From Arthrobacter sp. D5-1 (GTDB lineage: Bacteria > Actinomycetota > Actinomycetes > Actinomycetales > Micrococcaceae): 64,000 nucleotides of DNA. The DNA is taken from the NCBI RefSeq assembly GCF_017357425.1, contig NZ_CP014571.1:496001-560000 (forward strand). The letters are read 5' to 3'. Below, one piece after another: positions 16,051 to 23,918 of the stretch. Under the pieces are notes generated by a model. The model was not told where the DNA came from, did not search any database, and saw only the letters and a program-made list of their open reading frames with translations. A program made the position numbers and the translations under genes. Each line of letters starts with the position of its first letter. Position 1 is the stretch's first letter.

Positions 16051-17256
16051 TTGAGCTCTACCAGCACTGATTTCCAGGACCCCGGCGCCGTGAAAGGCGG
16101 CGGGGTCCTGGAAACACGCCTGATCGACATCGGCCAGGAGGAATTTGCCAGTGACGTCTGGGGGCGAACCGCCCTGCTGACCCGTGGTGTCAGCGACTTC
16201 TCCGATGTGTTCTCAGCCGGCGCAGTGGACGAACTGGTTTCACGCCGCGGGCTGCGGACGCCTTTCCTGCGCGTCGCCAAGGGCGGCTCCACGCTTCCCG
16301 AGTCCTCCTACACTTCTCCGGCAGGGGTCGGCGCCACCATCTCCGACCAGCTTGATGACACCGCGCTGTGGCGTAAGTTCGCTGATGGTGCCACCCTCGT
16401 GCTGCAGGCGCTGCACCGCACGTGGGAGCCTGTGTCGGGTTTCAGCTCGCAGTTGAGCAGTGAACTCGGACATCCTGTGCAGGCCAACGCCTACATCACC
16501 CCGCCGCAGAACCGTGGCTTCGATGATCACTACGACGTCCACGACGTCTTCGTGCTGCAGATCGAGGGAACCAAGCGCTGGATCATCCATAAGCCGGTCC
16601 ACGTGGACCCGCTGCGAAGCCAGCCTTGGACTGATCGCCGCTCCGCGGTCGAAGAGGCCGCTCAAGGCGCAGCGTACATCGACACGGTCCTCGAGCCGGG
16701 CGATGTCCTGTACCTGCCACGAGGCTGGCTGCACGCCGCCCAGGCACAGGGGAAAGTCTCCATCCATCTGACCTTGGGAATCCACACCTGGACCCGCCAT
16801 GCGTTGGCCGAACATCTGGCACAGGCCGCACTTGCCGCGCTCTGTGACGATCCAGGGATGCGCCGGTCCTTGCCATTGGGCGTCGACGGACCTGAAGAGG
16901 AGATGGCTGCAGTCCGTGAACGTCTCGCGGCCGCTGTCCTTGAAGCCGATACGACGTCCCTTTTCCACCGTGCCCGAAGGGGGCAAGGGCGCCCGGCTCC
17001 CCTTGGTCCGGTGGCCCAACTCGCGGCCATTGACGGCCTCAGGCCAGAGTCGCTGGTTCGTCTTCGGGGGGCCCTGGAAGCACGGTTTGATGGCTCACGC
17101 CTCACCACCCGCGTCGGTTGGCTCGACTTCCCCGAGGAAGATCTGCCGTCCGTGCGGCGCCTGCTGGAGGGCGGGGAATACCCCGCGGCGGACATCGGCC
17201 TGGCACTCGCCGAGAGGTTGTTGCGCGCAGGAGTTCTTGTCCCCGTCGCACAATGA
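16051..17256 (+). CDS. JmjC/cupin_4 domain oxygenase (ROXA/NO66-like)
   Basis: The protein has 401 residues from a TTG 2 bp after the repeat-peptide stop; the start is uncertain. The double-stranded beta-helix carries the Fe(II) facial triad H160-x-D162 in FDDHYDVHDVFVLQIEG, and H228 in DVLYLPRGWLHAAQ. H239 lies in SIHLTLG. This arrangement matches 2-oxoglutarate-dependent protein hydroxylases of the ROXA (YcfD)/MINA/NO66 group, followed by dimerisation and winged-helix-like C-terminal parts. Known relatives hydroxylate Arg or His in ribosomal proteins. Here the adjacent Asp-rich repeat peptide is the obvious candidate substrate. The stop overlaps the next ATG (ATGA). Confidence 0.88.
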   Translation: MSSTSTDFQDPGAVKGGGVLETRLIDIGQEEFASDVWGRTALLTRGVSDFSDVFSAGAVDELVSRRGLRTPFLRVAKGGSTLPESSYTSPAGVGATISDQLDDTALWRKFADGATLVLQALHRTWEPVSGFSSQLSSELGHPVQANAYITPPQNRGFDDHYDVHDVFVLQIEGTKRWIIHKPVHVDPLRSQPWTDRRSAVEEAAQGAAYIDTVLEPGDVLYLPRGWLHAAQAQGKVSIHLTLGIHTWTRHALAEHLAQAALAALCDDPGMRRSLPLGVDGPEEEMAAVRERLAAAVLEADTTSLFHRARRGQGRPAPLGPVAQLAAIDGLRPESLVRLRGALEARFDGSRLTTRVGWLDFPEEDLPSVRRLLEGGEYPAADIGLALAERLLRAGVLVPVAQ

Positions 17257-18161
17257 CGTCCCCGGCAGCCGCAACGGGACGCTTCTTCTGCGCGGAAACT
17301 GCCCAGGCGCGCGGGGACTCGATGGCAGGCACGGCGTCACCCGGCCTCGTCTGGGTCCTCGTGGAGTACCGGGGCGCGTGGCCGCCCGACGGCTTTGACG
17401 CCCTGGATCTCGAGGCGGGGACCAAGGCGCTCGTCGTCTCTGCGGCGCGGACGGCGAATGCGCGGATTCTCCTGGTGCGGCGGCCCGGCCCTCGCCGCCG
17501 CCCGGGTCCGGGCAGATGGGCCGTTCTTCGCCATGAAAGCTCCGGCGCCTATCGACAGCACTGGGGAACGTGGGAGCGGGATGAGGACCTCGCGGGGATA
17601 GCCTCAGCCCTGGCATCTCCCGGAGAGCACGGTTTCCCGCCGGTCATCATGGTTTGCGCCCACGGTCAGCACGACCCCTGCTGCGCAGTATGGGGCCGCC
17701 CCGTGGGACGTGCACTCAGCGAGCGCTGGCCAGAGTTGGTGTGGGAGTGCTCCCATGTTGGCGGTGACAGGTTTGCGGCCAACGTGGTCATCGCCCCGGA
17801 CGGCGTTTATTACGGAGGACTCGACGCCGGGTCCGCCGTGGCCACCGTTGAGGAGCACCTGGCCGCCCGTATCCACGCAGAGCATCTGCGCGGCTATACG
17901 GATCTCTTGCCGCCCCAGCAAGCCGCGGTGGTGGCAGTGCTGGGGCAGTTCGGTCCTGCCGGCCGGCAGGATTTTGTGGTCACTGAGACCTTGCGGGAGG
18001 GCGAGCACTGGCGCATCCGGATTACTGGCCGGCCGCCCCATCCGGCGAAAATCGAGGTGGAATTGCGGGCCAGCCGCGCACCGCAGAGGCAGCTGACCTG
18101 CCGGGCGCCGGCGGGGGGCTCGGTCATCGTCTATGAAACCCTTTCCATCCGCATAAACTGA
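17253..18161 (+). CDS. Sucrase/ferredoxin-like (Suc_Fer) family protein
   Basis: The protein has 302 residues from the ATG overlapping the JmjC stop; the longer upstream frame is out of context. It matches the sucrase/ferredoxin-like family with a thioredoxin-like ferredoxin region: FFCAET near the start, and a Cys-rich VCAHGQHDPCCAVWGRPVG that may bind a 2Fe-2S cluster or act in thiol chemistry. VWECSHVGGDRFAANVVIAP and YYGGLD follow. The C-terminal part is beta-rich. The tight coupling suggests it works with the JmjC enzyme, perhaps as electron donor or for keeping the iron reduced; this is inference. Confidence 0.82.
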   Translation: MTSPAAATGRFFCAETAQARGDSMAGTASPGLVWVLVEYRGAWPPDGFDALDLEAGTKALVVSAARTANARILLVRRPGPRRRPGPGRWAVLRHESSGAYRQHWGTWERDEDLAGIASALASPGEHGFPPVIMVCAHGQHDPCCAVWGRPVGRALSERWPELVWECSHVGGDRFAANVVIAPDGVYYGGLDAGSAVATVEEHLAARIHAEHLRGYTDLLPPQQAAVVAVLGQFGPAGRQDFVVTETLREGEHWRIRITGRPPHPAKIEVELRASRAPQRQLTCRAPAGGSVIVYETLSIRIN

Positions 18162-18192
18162 CCGTGCGGACCGCAGCCATCAACTGCCAGGG

Positions 18193-18348
18193 CTAGCGCG
18201 GTTCCGAATCGTCGGGCGGATCCATGTCCAGCGGTGAGTCGAGGAGGCCCGGCGGTTTGGGCACGCGGGCCAGCAGCAGGCAGACCACCGTCAACCACGC
18301 GACGGCCACGGTCAACACCTCCGCCCACACCGATGCTCCGAGTTCCAT
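18193..18348 (-). CDS. Small single-pass membrane protein, unknown
   Basis: The ORF has 51 residues: a short polar start, one hydrophobic helix (VLTVAVAWLTVVCLLLARV), then a Pro/Asp-rich cytoplasmic tail (PLDMDPPDDSEPR). Codon use fits the host. No good ribosome site precedes the ATG. It faces the spermidine-synthase-like gene across two inverted repeats. Family not recognised. Confidence 0.4.
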   Translation of the reverse strand: MELGASVWAEVLTVAVAWLTVVCLLLARVPKPPGLLDSPLDMDPPDDSEPR

Positions 18349-18358
18349 GTAGAGATCA

Positions 18359-18397
18359 TATGGCCCCGGAGGCCATAAAGGTAAGTAGCCTTACCTT
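18359..18397. promoter_or_regulatory. Two adjacent perfect inverted repeats, candidate operator
   Basis: TATGGCC-CCGGA-GGCCATA (18359-18377) is followed directly by AAGGTAAG-TAGC-CTTACCTT (18378-18397). The second resembles DtxR/IdeR half-sites (AGGTAAG/CTTACCT), but the halves are 3 bp further apart than in an iron box. It sits between a divergent small membrane ORF and the spermidine-synthase-like gene at the edge of the iron locus. Confidence 0.45.
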
Positions 18398-18466
18398 CGA
18401 TGTGACCGTTCGGAGTAATGTGGCGCTCCACTAGGCTTGGAGCATGACTCAAGCAGGGCTGAAGTA

Positions 18467-19387
18467 GTGACGAAACGCGGTAAACCAAACAGGTCCCAGA
18501 GGTCGACGACGGGAGTCGTCGAGGTGCCTTCCGGCACCCGACCTGATGGTCCGGTCGCGGGCGTTTATTACATCGATACCGGCGACTGCGAGCTCATCCC
18601 GGACCAGGACAACTCCAATGGGTGGCTGCTGAAAATCAACGGTGTGATGAGCTCGCACATTGACCTCGCGGATCCTCTGTTCCTGGATTTTGAGTACATG
18701 CGCTGGATCGCTGCCTTGGTGGAGTCGCGTTGGCCGCCGGAGCAGAAACCGAAGCTGCGGGCCCTGCACCTCGGTGGGGGAGCCTGCTCCATGGCTCGTT
18801 ATTTCCATGCCGCCTATCCGGAAGCCCGGCAGGTGGTGGTGGAACTGGACGGCAAGCTGGCCGACTATGTGCGCGGCTGGTTCGACCTTCCCAAGGCGCC
18901 CTTGTTGAGGCTCCGGGTTGGCGAAGCCCGGGCGGTTACTGAATCACTCACCCCGGACACCCGGGACCTCATCATCCGGGACGTCTTCGCCGGTGCCTTC
19001 ACGCCCCGGGCGTTGACCACCCGCGAATTCACGGCGCATGCCGATGCGGTCCTGGCCCCCGACGGCCTGTACGTGGTCAACTCCGGGGACGCTCCTGACC
19101 TCAAGAATGCCCGGGCTGATGCTGCGACCATCGCGGATACGTTCGAGCACACCATGATCATCGCGGACCCGGCCATGCTCAAAGGGCGCCGATACGGCAA
19201 CATGATCATGGCCGGCAGCCACGCACCCTTCGGTGATGACCCCACGCTGGCCCGCAAACTCCTGGGCGGAGGCGTCCCGGCGCACATCTGGGATGATGCG
19301 AAAGTGCGGTCCTTCGCGGCGGGAACCCCTGTGCGGCATGACCCTGCAGAGGTGCCTGCGAACGAACCCTCAGTTGCGGCTGAGTGA
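18467..19387 (+). CDS. Spermidine synthase-like SAM/aminopropyl transferase
   Basis: The protein has 306 residues from the GTG at 18467; a TTG at 18437 is in frame and possible. The Rossmann fold shows LRALHLGGGACSMARYFHAA, then ARQVVVELDGKLADYVRGWF and DLIIRDVFAGAFTPRALTT. This corresponds to the spermidine-synthase family without the membrane-spanning part seen in some actinobacterial fusions. The exact substrate is not clear. The 3' end overlaps the convergent ABC gene by 18 bp. Dyads upstream suggest regulation, possibly by a metal. Confidence 0.82.
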   Translation: MTKRGKPNRSQRSTTGVVEVPSGTRPDGPVAGVYYIDTGDCELIPDQDNSNGWLLKINGVMSSHIDLADPLFLDFEYMRWIAALVESRWPPEQKPKLRALHLGGGACSMARYFHAAYPEARQVVVELDGKLADYVRGWFDLPKAPLLRLRVGEARAVTESLTPDTRDLIIRDVFAGAFTPRALTTREFTAHADAVLAPDGLYVVNSGDAPDLKNARADAATIADTFEHTMIIADPAMLKGRRYGNMIMAGSHAPFGDDPTLARKLLGGGVPAHIWDDAKVRSFAAGTPVRHDPAEVPANEPSVAAE

Positions 19388-21124
19388 GCTGTTCCACGCC
19401 TCCCACAATGTGGCGTAACGGCCCCCGCCGGCCAGCAGTTCCTGGTGCGGGCCAGATTCGATAATCCGTCCCTGCTCCATCACCACAACGGTGTCCGCCG
19501 ACGCTGCTTGTGATAAACGGTGTGCGATCACCACGGACGTCCGGCCCGCCAACGCGGCTTCGGCAGCCTGGTCCAGCATGGTGGCCGAGCCGGTTCCCGC
19601 CTCAGCAGTTGCTTCATCGAGGACCGCGATGGGCGGATCCTTGAGCATGAGCCGGGCTAGCGCCAGTTGCTGTGCTTGCTCCGGGGTGAGCTGGTGGCCG
19701 CCGGCGCCTACGGATGTTTCCAGTCCGTCGTCGAGCGTTTTCATCCACGTAGCCCCCACGGCGGCGAGGACGCGGGAGAGATCCGCGGGGGAAGCATCCG
19801 GTTTGGCAAGCCTGAGGTCTCCGGCCAGCGTTCCAGAGAAGACGTGAACTTCCTGGCTGACCATCGCGATCCTCGAGTGCAGGTCCGCGGGGGCTGCGGC
19901 GGCTGAGTTGAGCCCACCCACCCAGGCGGTCCCGCTGTCCGGGTGTTCCAGGCCCATGATGACCTTGGCCAGGGTGGTTTTTCCGGCTCCTGAGGTGCCA
20001 ACGACCGCAACCCGCTCGCCTGGTCGTACTGTGAGCGAGACGCCGCGGAGGGCGGCCCGCTGGCCCGGGTAGGCGAAGGTGACGTTGTCCAGGACGATGC
20101 TGGAATCAGTGCCGCCAGAAAGGGCGGTTGGGGAGGTCTTGGCCGTGGACATGGTCAGCCCGAACATGCGCCCCAGGCCGGCAGCCGCTTTCTGGAGTTC
20201 ATCAAACTGCCCCAGGACCAGCCCGATCGGATCGAACAGCCGGTAGAAGTACAGTGCCGCCGCGGTCGCCGCGCCGATAGTCACGATGCCCTCGGCGTGA
20301 AGCCAGAAGCCCACCACCAGCACCGCGGACAGGCCTACCAGTTCCGCAAGGTTGAGGCGGTTGTAGAACCGGGTCAGGTAGCTGACTCCCTTGAGCGCGT
20401 GGCCGATGTTCTCCTGGGAAGCAGCTGCCACCAGCTCCGCATGGCGCGACCCGAGGCCCAACGCCAGGATCGACGGCGAGCCATGGACGGTCTCGATGAT
20501 CTGCTCGGTCCGATTGGCCTCGGTGATGCGGACGGTCCGGTAGATGGGTGCGGTCCGTTTGAGGAACCACCGCAGCGTGAGGACCTGCAGGGGTGCGGCG
20601 ATGAGGGCCGCCACTGCAAAGCGCCAGTCGATGACCCCCAGGCCAAGCAACGTGACGGCGATAGTGAAGGCTGCGCTGGTGAACGCGGGCAGCACTCCGG
20701 AAATGGCTTCGCTGACAGCCTCGACATCGCCGGACACGCGGGCCACCACATCGCCGATGCCCGCCTTTTCGAGCTGTGCCAAGGGCTTCCGGACAGCCGC
20801 CGCAAAGACCTCCTCACGGAGTCCGGCGAGGGCTTCCTCGCAGATCCGGGCCAGCAGGTTCTGGCCGAGGATGCCCAGCAGGGCGCCGCATCCGCCCGCA
20901 ACCAGCAAGCCGATGGCCAGCCACAGCAGGTTCATGACGTCTCCGCCGCCGGCCGCGATGTTGACCATGATGCCCAGGATCGCCGGCGCTGCCAGTCCAC
21001 AGCCGGCCGCCGCCAGCAGAACGAACACGGTCAGGGCGAGCCGGCCGGGACGCTGTGCCAACAGGCGCCACATGGCCCGCCGGGTCTCGCGGGGTGTGGC
21101 GATGGGCAGGATGTCGGTGCTCAT
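19370..21124 (-). CDS. ABC transporter, fused permease and ATPase (siderophore-type half, active Walker A)
   Basis: The protein has 584 residues: six membrane helices (residues about 25-310) and an NBD. Walker A is GTSGAGKTT (about 376-384) and Walker B is PPIAVLDEATAE with the catalytic Glu. The signature motif is degenerate: LTPEQ replaces LSGGQ. Its partner upstream has the reverse pattern, so together they form one canonical and one dead ATP site. The stop of the partner overlaps this ATG by 4 bp. The setting (AraC gene, iron box, siderophore genes) recalls IrtAB/YbtPQ exporter-fold importers. Direction of transport is not certain. Confidence 0.85.
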   Translation of the reverse strand: MSTDILPIATPRETRRAMWRLLAQRPGRLALTVFVLLAAAGCGLAAPAILGIMVNIAAGGGDVMNLLWLAIGLLVAGGCGALLGILGQNLLARICEEALAGLREEVFAAAVRKPLAQLEKAGIGDVVARVSGDVEAVSEAISGVLPAFTSAAFTIAVTLLGLGVIDWRFAVAALIAAPLQVLTLRWFLKRTAPIYRTVRITEANRTEQIIETVHGSPSILALGLGSRHAELVAAASQENIGHALKGVSYLTRFYNRLNLAELVGLSAVLVVGFWLHAEGIVTIGAATAAALYFYRLFDPIGLVLGQFDELQKAAAGLGRMFGLTMSTAKTSPTALSGGTDSSIVLDNVTFAYPGQRAALRGVSLTVRPGERVAVVGTSGAGKTTLAKVIMGLEHPDSGTAWVGGLNSAAAAPADLHSRIAMVSQEVHVFSGTLAGDLRLAKPDASPADLSRVLAAVGATWMKTLDDGLETSVGAGGHQLTPEQAQQLALARLMLKDPPIAVLDEATAEAGTGSATMLDQAAEAALAGRTSVVIAHRLSQAASADTVVVMEQGRIIESGPHQELLAGGGRYATLWEAWNSSLSRN

Positions 21125-22908
21125 GAACCCACCACCTCGCGGTAGCCGGCCGACGTCGCGAGGAGTTCCCGGTGGGTCCCGGTTTCCGATGCGCCATCGG
21201 CACCTCCCACCACCACCCGGTGACAGACGGCCAACAGCGTGGGGCTGGTGGTGACCAGTACCAACGCCTTGTCCGGGAAGTTGCGGAGTCCCTCCGCGAT
21301 CACAGCTTCGGTAGCGGTGTCGACGGCGGTGGTGGGGTCGTGCAGGACCAGCACCGGCTGGTGCTGGTGCAGCGAGCGGCCAAGAACCAACCGCTGCCGC
21401 TGCCCACCGGACAGGCTCTGGCCATGCCCGGTAAGAACGGTTTCGGTGCCTTCCGGCAGTTGGGAAATGAAGTCCTCGACGGCGGCAGCCGCCAGGGCCC
21501 GTTCTTGCAGCGGGGCATCGGCTGCTGCCACATTGTCGCGGACAGTGCCGCGGAAAAGGACACCTTCATGACTGTCGGCGAAGACTTTGGACCGGACATC
21601 CAAGGGGTCCAGGTCGGCGGCGTCGTGGCCGTCGATGGAGACTGCGCCGCGGGGAGCGGGGGTGCGGAAACCAAGCGTGTCCACCAATCGCCTGGCTTGC
21701 GAGCCGTCCGGCAGCACCACACCCACGATCTCCCCAGCGGACGCCGTGAAGGGCGGGAAGGCGCTGTTGTCCGGGCTGTCGCGTAGCTCGAGGAGCGGTG
21801 CCGGTTCCCGCGCAGGGGTGGGCCGTGCTGCTGACCCGGCTGCCGCCGTCGTGCGTTCTGCAGCGGCAAGGCGGTCCCCGTCACCAGGTGCGGGCACTGC
21901 ATCCGGTTCCTCGAGCAGTACTGCGATGCGTGCCGCTGAGGCCCGTTTCCGGGCGAGTTCCACACTGAGGAAGCCCAGTGCGGCCATGGGTCCCTGGACA
22001 TACTGGGCCACGCCGACAACCGCCACCAGCTGACCTACCGAGATGCTGCCTTGGACGGCGAACCACGCTGCAAAGAAGGCGATCCCGGCCAGGAACGCAG
22101 CGGAAAGGGCGGTGCTGGCGCCGTTATAGGCGGACCTGGCCCGGACAGCCCGCAGCCCGGCCAGCAGCGATGTCCGGCTGGCATCCTGGTATCGGGTGAC
22201 GGCTGCTTCCTCTGCGCCGAGACCCTTGAGGGGGCGTGATCCGGTCACGAAGTCCGTGGCCAGCGCGCCGGCGCGGGCCGCTGAGGACTGTTCCACATCA
22301 CTGCGGTCCTCCAACGGCTTGGTGAGGCGCTGCATCACCACCAGCATGACGGGCGTAGCCACCAGGACTGCGATACCCAAGGGGACCGAAATGAGCAGCA
22401 GTGTTACTGCGGAGGTCGCGACACCGGCCGCGGCAGCGAGGCCCCCACCGATGAGCCAGGACAGGCCGGCAACCCTGTCGGCGTCCGAGGAAGCGATCGC
22501 CACAATTTCGCCAGGTGCACGCCGGGCTGCCATGCCGCGTGGGTGAAGGGTGCGTTCCACAGCCAACTGCCGGAGGTCATGCGAACCGTAGAGGAAGGAG
22601 CGGTTGGTGGCCAGGGTGCCGATGCGCCAGGAAAGGGCGAGCACCACGAAGACGACGGCCAGGGCGCCAAGCCACCAGAGGAGGGCGCCGGCGTCGTGCG
22701 GTGCAATTGCCTTGTCAACGGCGGCGCCGATGGTGGCCGGAACCAGGGCCTCGCTGACTTGATGCAGAATAAAGCCGGCGCAACCCACCAGCAGCAACTT
22801 CCAGCGGCCATTGGCCAGCAGGGTGAACTTGAAAAGACGGGAAGCCGTCCACGGTGCTGGCGTGTTACGCCCGGGTGGGCAGGGCGGAATGGCGGAACTG
22901 GAGGGCAT
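21121..22908 (-). CDS. ABC transporter, fused permease and ATPase (partner with degenerate Walker motifs)
   Basis: The protein has 595 residues from the ATG at 22908; a GTG at 22929 is in frame but lies within the iron box. Six membrane helices precede an unusual NBD. Where Walker A should be the sequence is GVVLPDGSQARRLVDTL, lacking the GKS/T. Walker B reads VLVLHDPTTAVD, with Asp to His and catalytic Glu to Asp. The signature LSGGQRQRLVLGRSL is intact. It can therefore complement the partner half as the signature-donating subunit. A possible -10 (TACTAT) close to the start suggests a short or absent leader. Confidence 0.85.
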   Translation of the reverse strand: MPSSSAIPPCPPGRNTPAPWTASRLFKFTLLANGRWKLLLVGCAGFILHQVSEALVPATIGAAVDKAIAPHDAGALLWWLGALAVVFVVLALSWRIGTLATNRSFLYGSHDLRQLAVERTLHPRGMAARRAPGEIVAIASSDADRVAGLSWLIGGGLAAAAGVATSAVTLLLISVPLGIAVLVATPVMLVVMQRLTKPLEDRSDVEQSSAARAGALATDFVTGSRPLKGLGAEEAAVTRYQDASRTSLLAGLRAVRARSAYNGASTALSAAFLAGIAFFAAWFAVQGSISVGQLVAVVGVAQYVQGPMAALGFLSVELARKRASAARIAVLLEEPDAVPAPGDGDRLAAAERTTAAAGSAARPTPAREPAPLLELRDSPDNSAFPPFTASAGEIVGVVLPDGSQARRLVDTLGFRTPAPRGAVSIDGHDAADLDPLDVRSKVFADSHEGVLFRGTVRDNVAAADAPLQERALAAAAVEDFISQLPEGTETVLTGHGQSLSGGQRQRLVLGRSLHQHQPVLVLHDPTTAVDTATEAVIAEGLRNFPDKALVLVTTSPTLLAVCHRVVVGGADGASETGTHRELLATSAGYREVVGS

Positions 22909-22914
22909 GATTAC

Positions 22915-22933
22915 CATAGTAAGGCTCACCTAA
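22915..22933. promoter_or_regulatory. DtxR/IdeR-like iron box between ABC pair and AraC gene
   Basis: The 19-mer contains GTAAGGCTCACCTAA, about 12 of 19 matches to TTAGGTTAGGCTAACCTAA. It lies between the divergent ABC and AraC genes, close to both starts. Iron-loaded IdeR/DmdR would be expected to repress here. Confidence 0.6.
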
Positions 22934-22948
22934 CTTCAAGAAGGCCAG

Positions 22949-23782
22949 ATGACCCGCCAAGCTATATCGCAATCCGGACAGATCGTGCCACAGGCGACGG
23001 CAGGGGTGGAGGCGCAGCAGGTCAATGGCGTCTGCACGCAGTATTTTGAGTGCGCGACGCCCGCAACCTGGACTGAACACGTCCACACTACCCACGAGTT
23101 GCTGTGGGGTGCCCGCGGGGTCCTGACGGTGGAAGCCGACGGCGGCTTCTTCGCGGTACCGGCAACCCTGGGCCTCTGGATCCCTGCGGGTGTGGTCCAT
23201 GCTGTGAAATCCACGCAGGGGACGGGGTTTTACTGCTCGCACATTGACGGCCAGGTAGTGCCCCATCTGGCCAACCGGACCGTGGCGGTGACGGTGCCGG
23301 CCGCAGCGCAGGAGCTGTTGCGCCACATGAGCGCGTTCGATATGGATGACTCCATCCGTGCACGCTCCGAGCAGGTGGTGGTGGGACTCTTGGACGTTGT
23401 GGATGCCCGACCGATGCTGCTGCCGATGCCCACGGACCCCCGGCTGGAGCTCATGGCCCGGGCGCTCCTGGATGATCCCGCCTTGGACCGTTCCTTGGAG
23501 GAGTGGAGCGTGAAGGTTGCCATTAGTGTCCGCAACCTTTCCCGCCTGTTCCACAAGGAAACCGGCATGACGTTTGCACAGTGGCGCATCCATGCCAGGG
23601 TGCGGGTTGCCTTGGGGCTGCTGGCTGCCGGCTACCCCGTTTCTTCGGTCAGTCGACGGGTGGGTTACAACAACCCCAGCGCCTTCGTTCAGGTGTTCCG
23701 AAAGGTGATGGGGCACACCCCGGGCTGGTATGTGGCCTCGCTTAAGGCCGGAAACCATCACTCTTTGGCCGGTTCCGAATAG
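22949..23782 (+). CDS. AraC family regulator with cupin sensor domain
   Basis: The protein has 277 residues. AAGAAGG precedes the ATG. The N-terminal half is an AraC-type cupin (HVHTTHELLWGARGVLTVEA, then LGLWIPAGVVHAV). The C-terminus carries two helix-turn-helix units (EEWSVKVAISVRNLSRLFHK, then LLAAGYPVSSVSRRVGYNNP, SAFVQVFRKVMGHTPG). It is divergent from the ABC pair across an iron box, the same arrangement as ybtA and ybtPQ in Yersinia. I infer activation of siderophore uptake genes in response to the siderophore. Confidence 0.88.
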   Translation: MTRQAISQSGQIVPQATAGVEAQQVNGVCTQYFECATPATWTEHVHTTHELLWGARGVLTVEADGGFFAVPATLGLWIPAGVVHAVKSTQGTGFYCSHIDGQVVPHLANRTVAVTVPAAAQELLRHMSAFDMDDSIRARSEQVVVGLLDVVDARPMLLPMPTDPRLELMARALLDDPALDRSLEEWSVKVAISVRNLSRLFHKETGMTFAQWRIHARVRVALGLLAAGYPVSSVSRRVGYNNPSAFVQVFRKVMGHTPGWYVASLKAGNHHSLAGSE

Positions 23783-23812
23783 ATTCCAGCGGTTTCTCAG
23801 ACCTGCTCATTG

Positions 23813-23831
23813 TTAGGGTAGGTATACCTAA
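23813..23831 (+). promoter_or_regulatory. DtxR/IdeR-like iron box upstream of siderophore uptake operon
   Basis: TTAGGGTAGGTATACCTAA matches the DtxR/IdeR consensus at about 15 of 19 positions. It lies about 90 bp before the substrate-binding lipoprotein gene and should repress the whole uptake operon when iron is plentiful. Confidence 0.75.
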
Positions 23832-23918
23832 CTTAGGCAGCCGCTGCGAGAGCCCCTCAACGGGGCCGCGGCCGCCAACGGGAGCTCTCCGTCTCCCCTG
23901 AGAACCAAGAGGACCGCA

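Noticed and set aside
15780..16292. Arg/His-rich minus-strand frame over the repeat peptide
   Set aside because: The plus strand has a good ribosome site, acidic tetrad structure and correct spacing to the next gene. The minus frame is the mirror of the DNA repeats and extends into the JmjC gene.
18378..18397. Canonical IdeR box
   Set aside because: Half-sites fit, but the spacing is 3 bp too long; reported as an undefined dyad instead.
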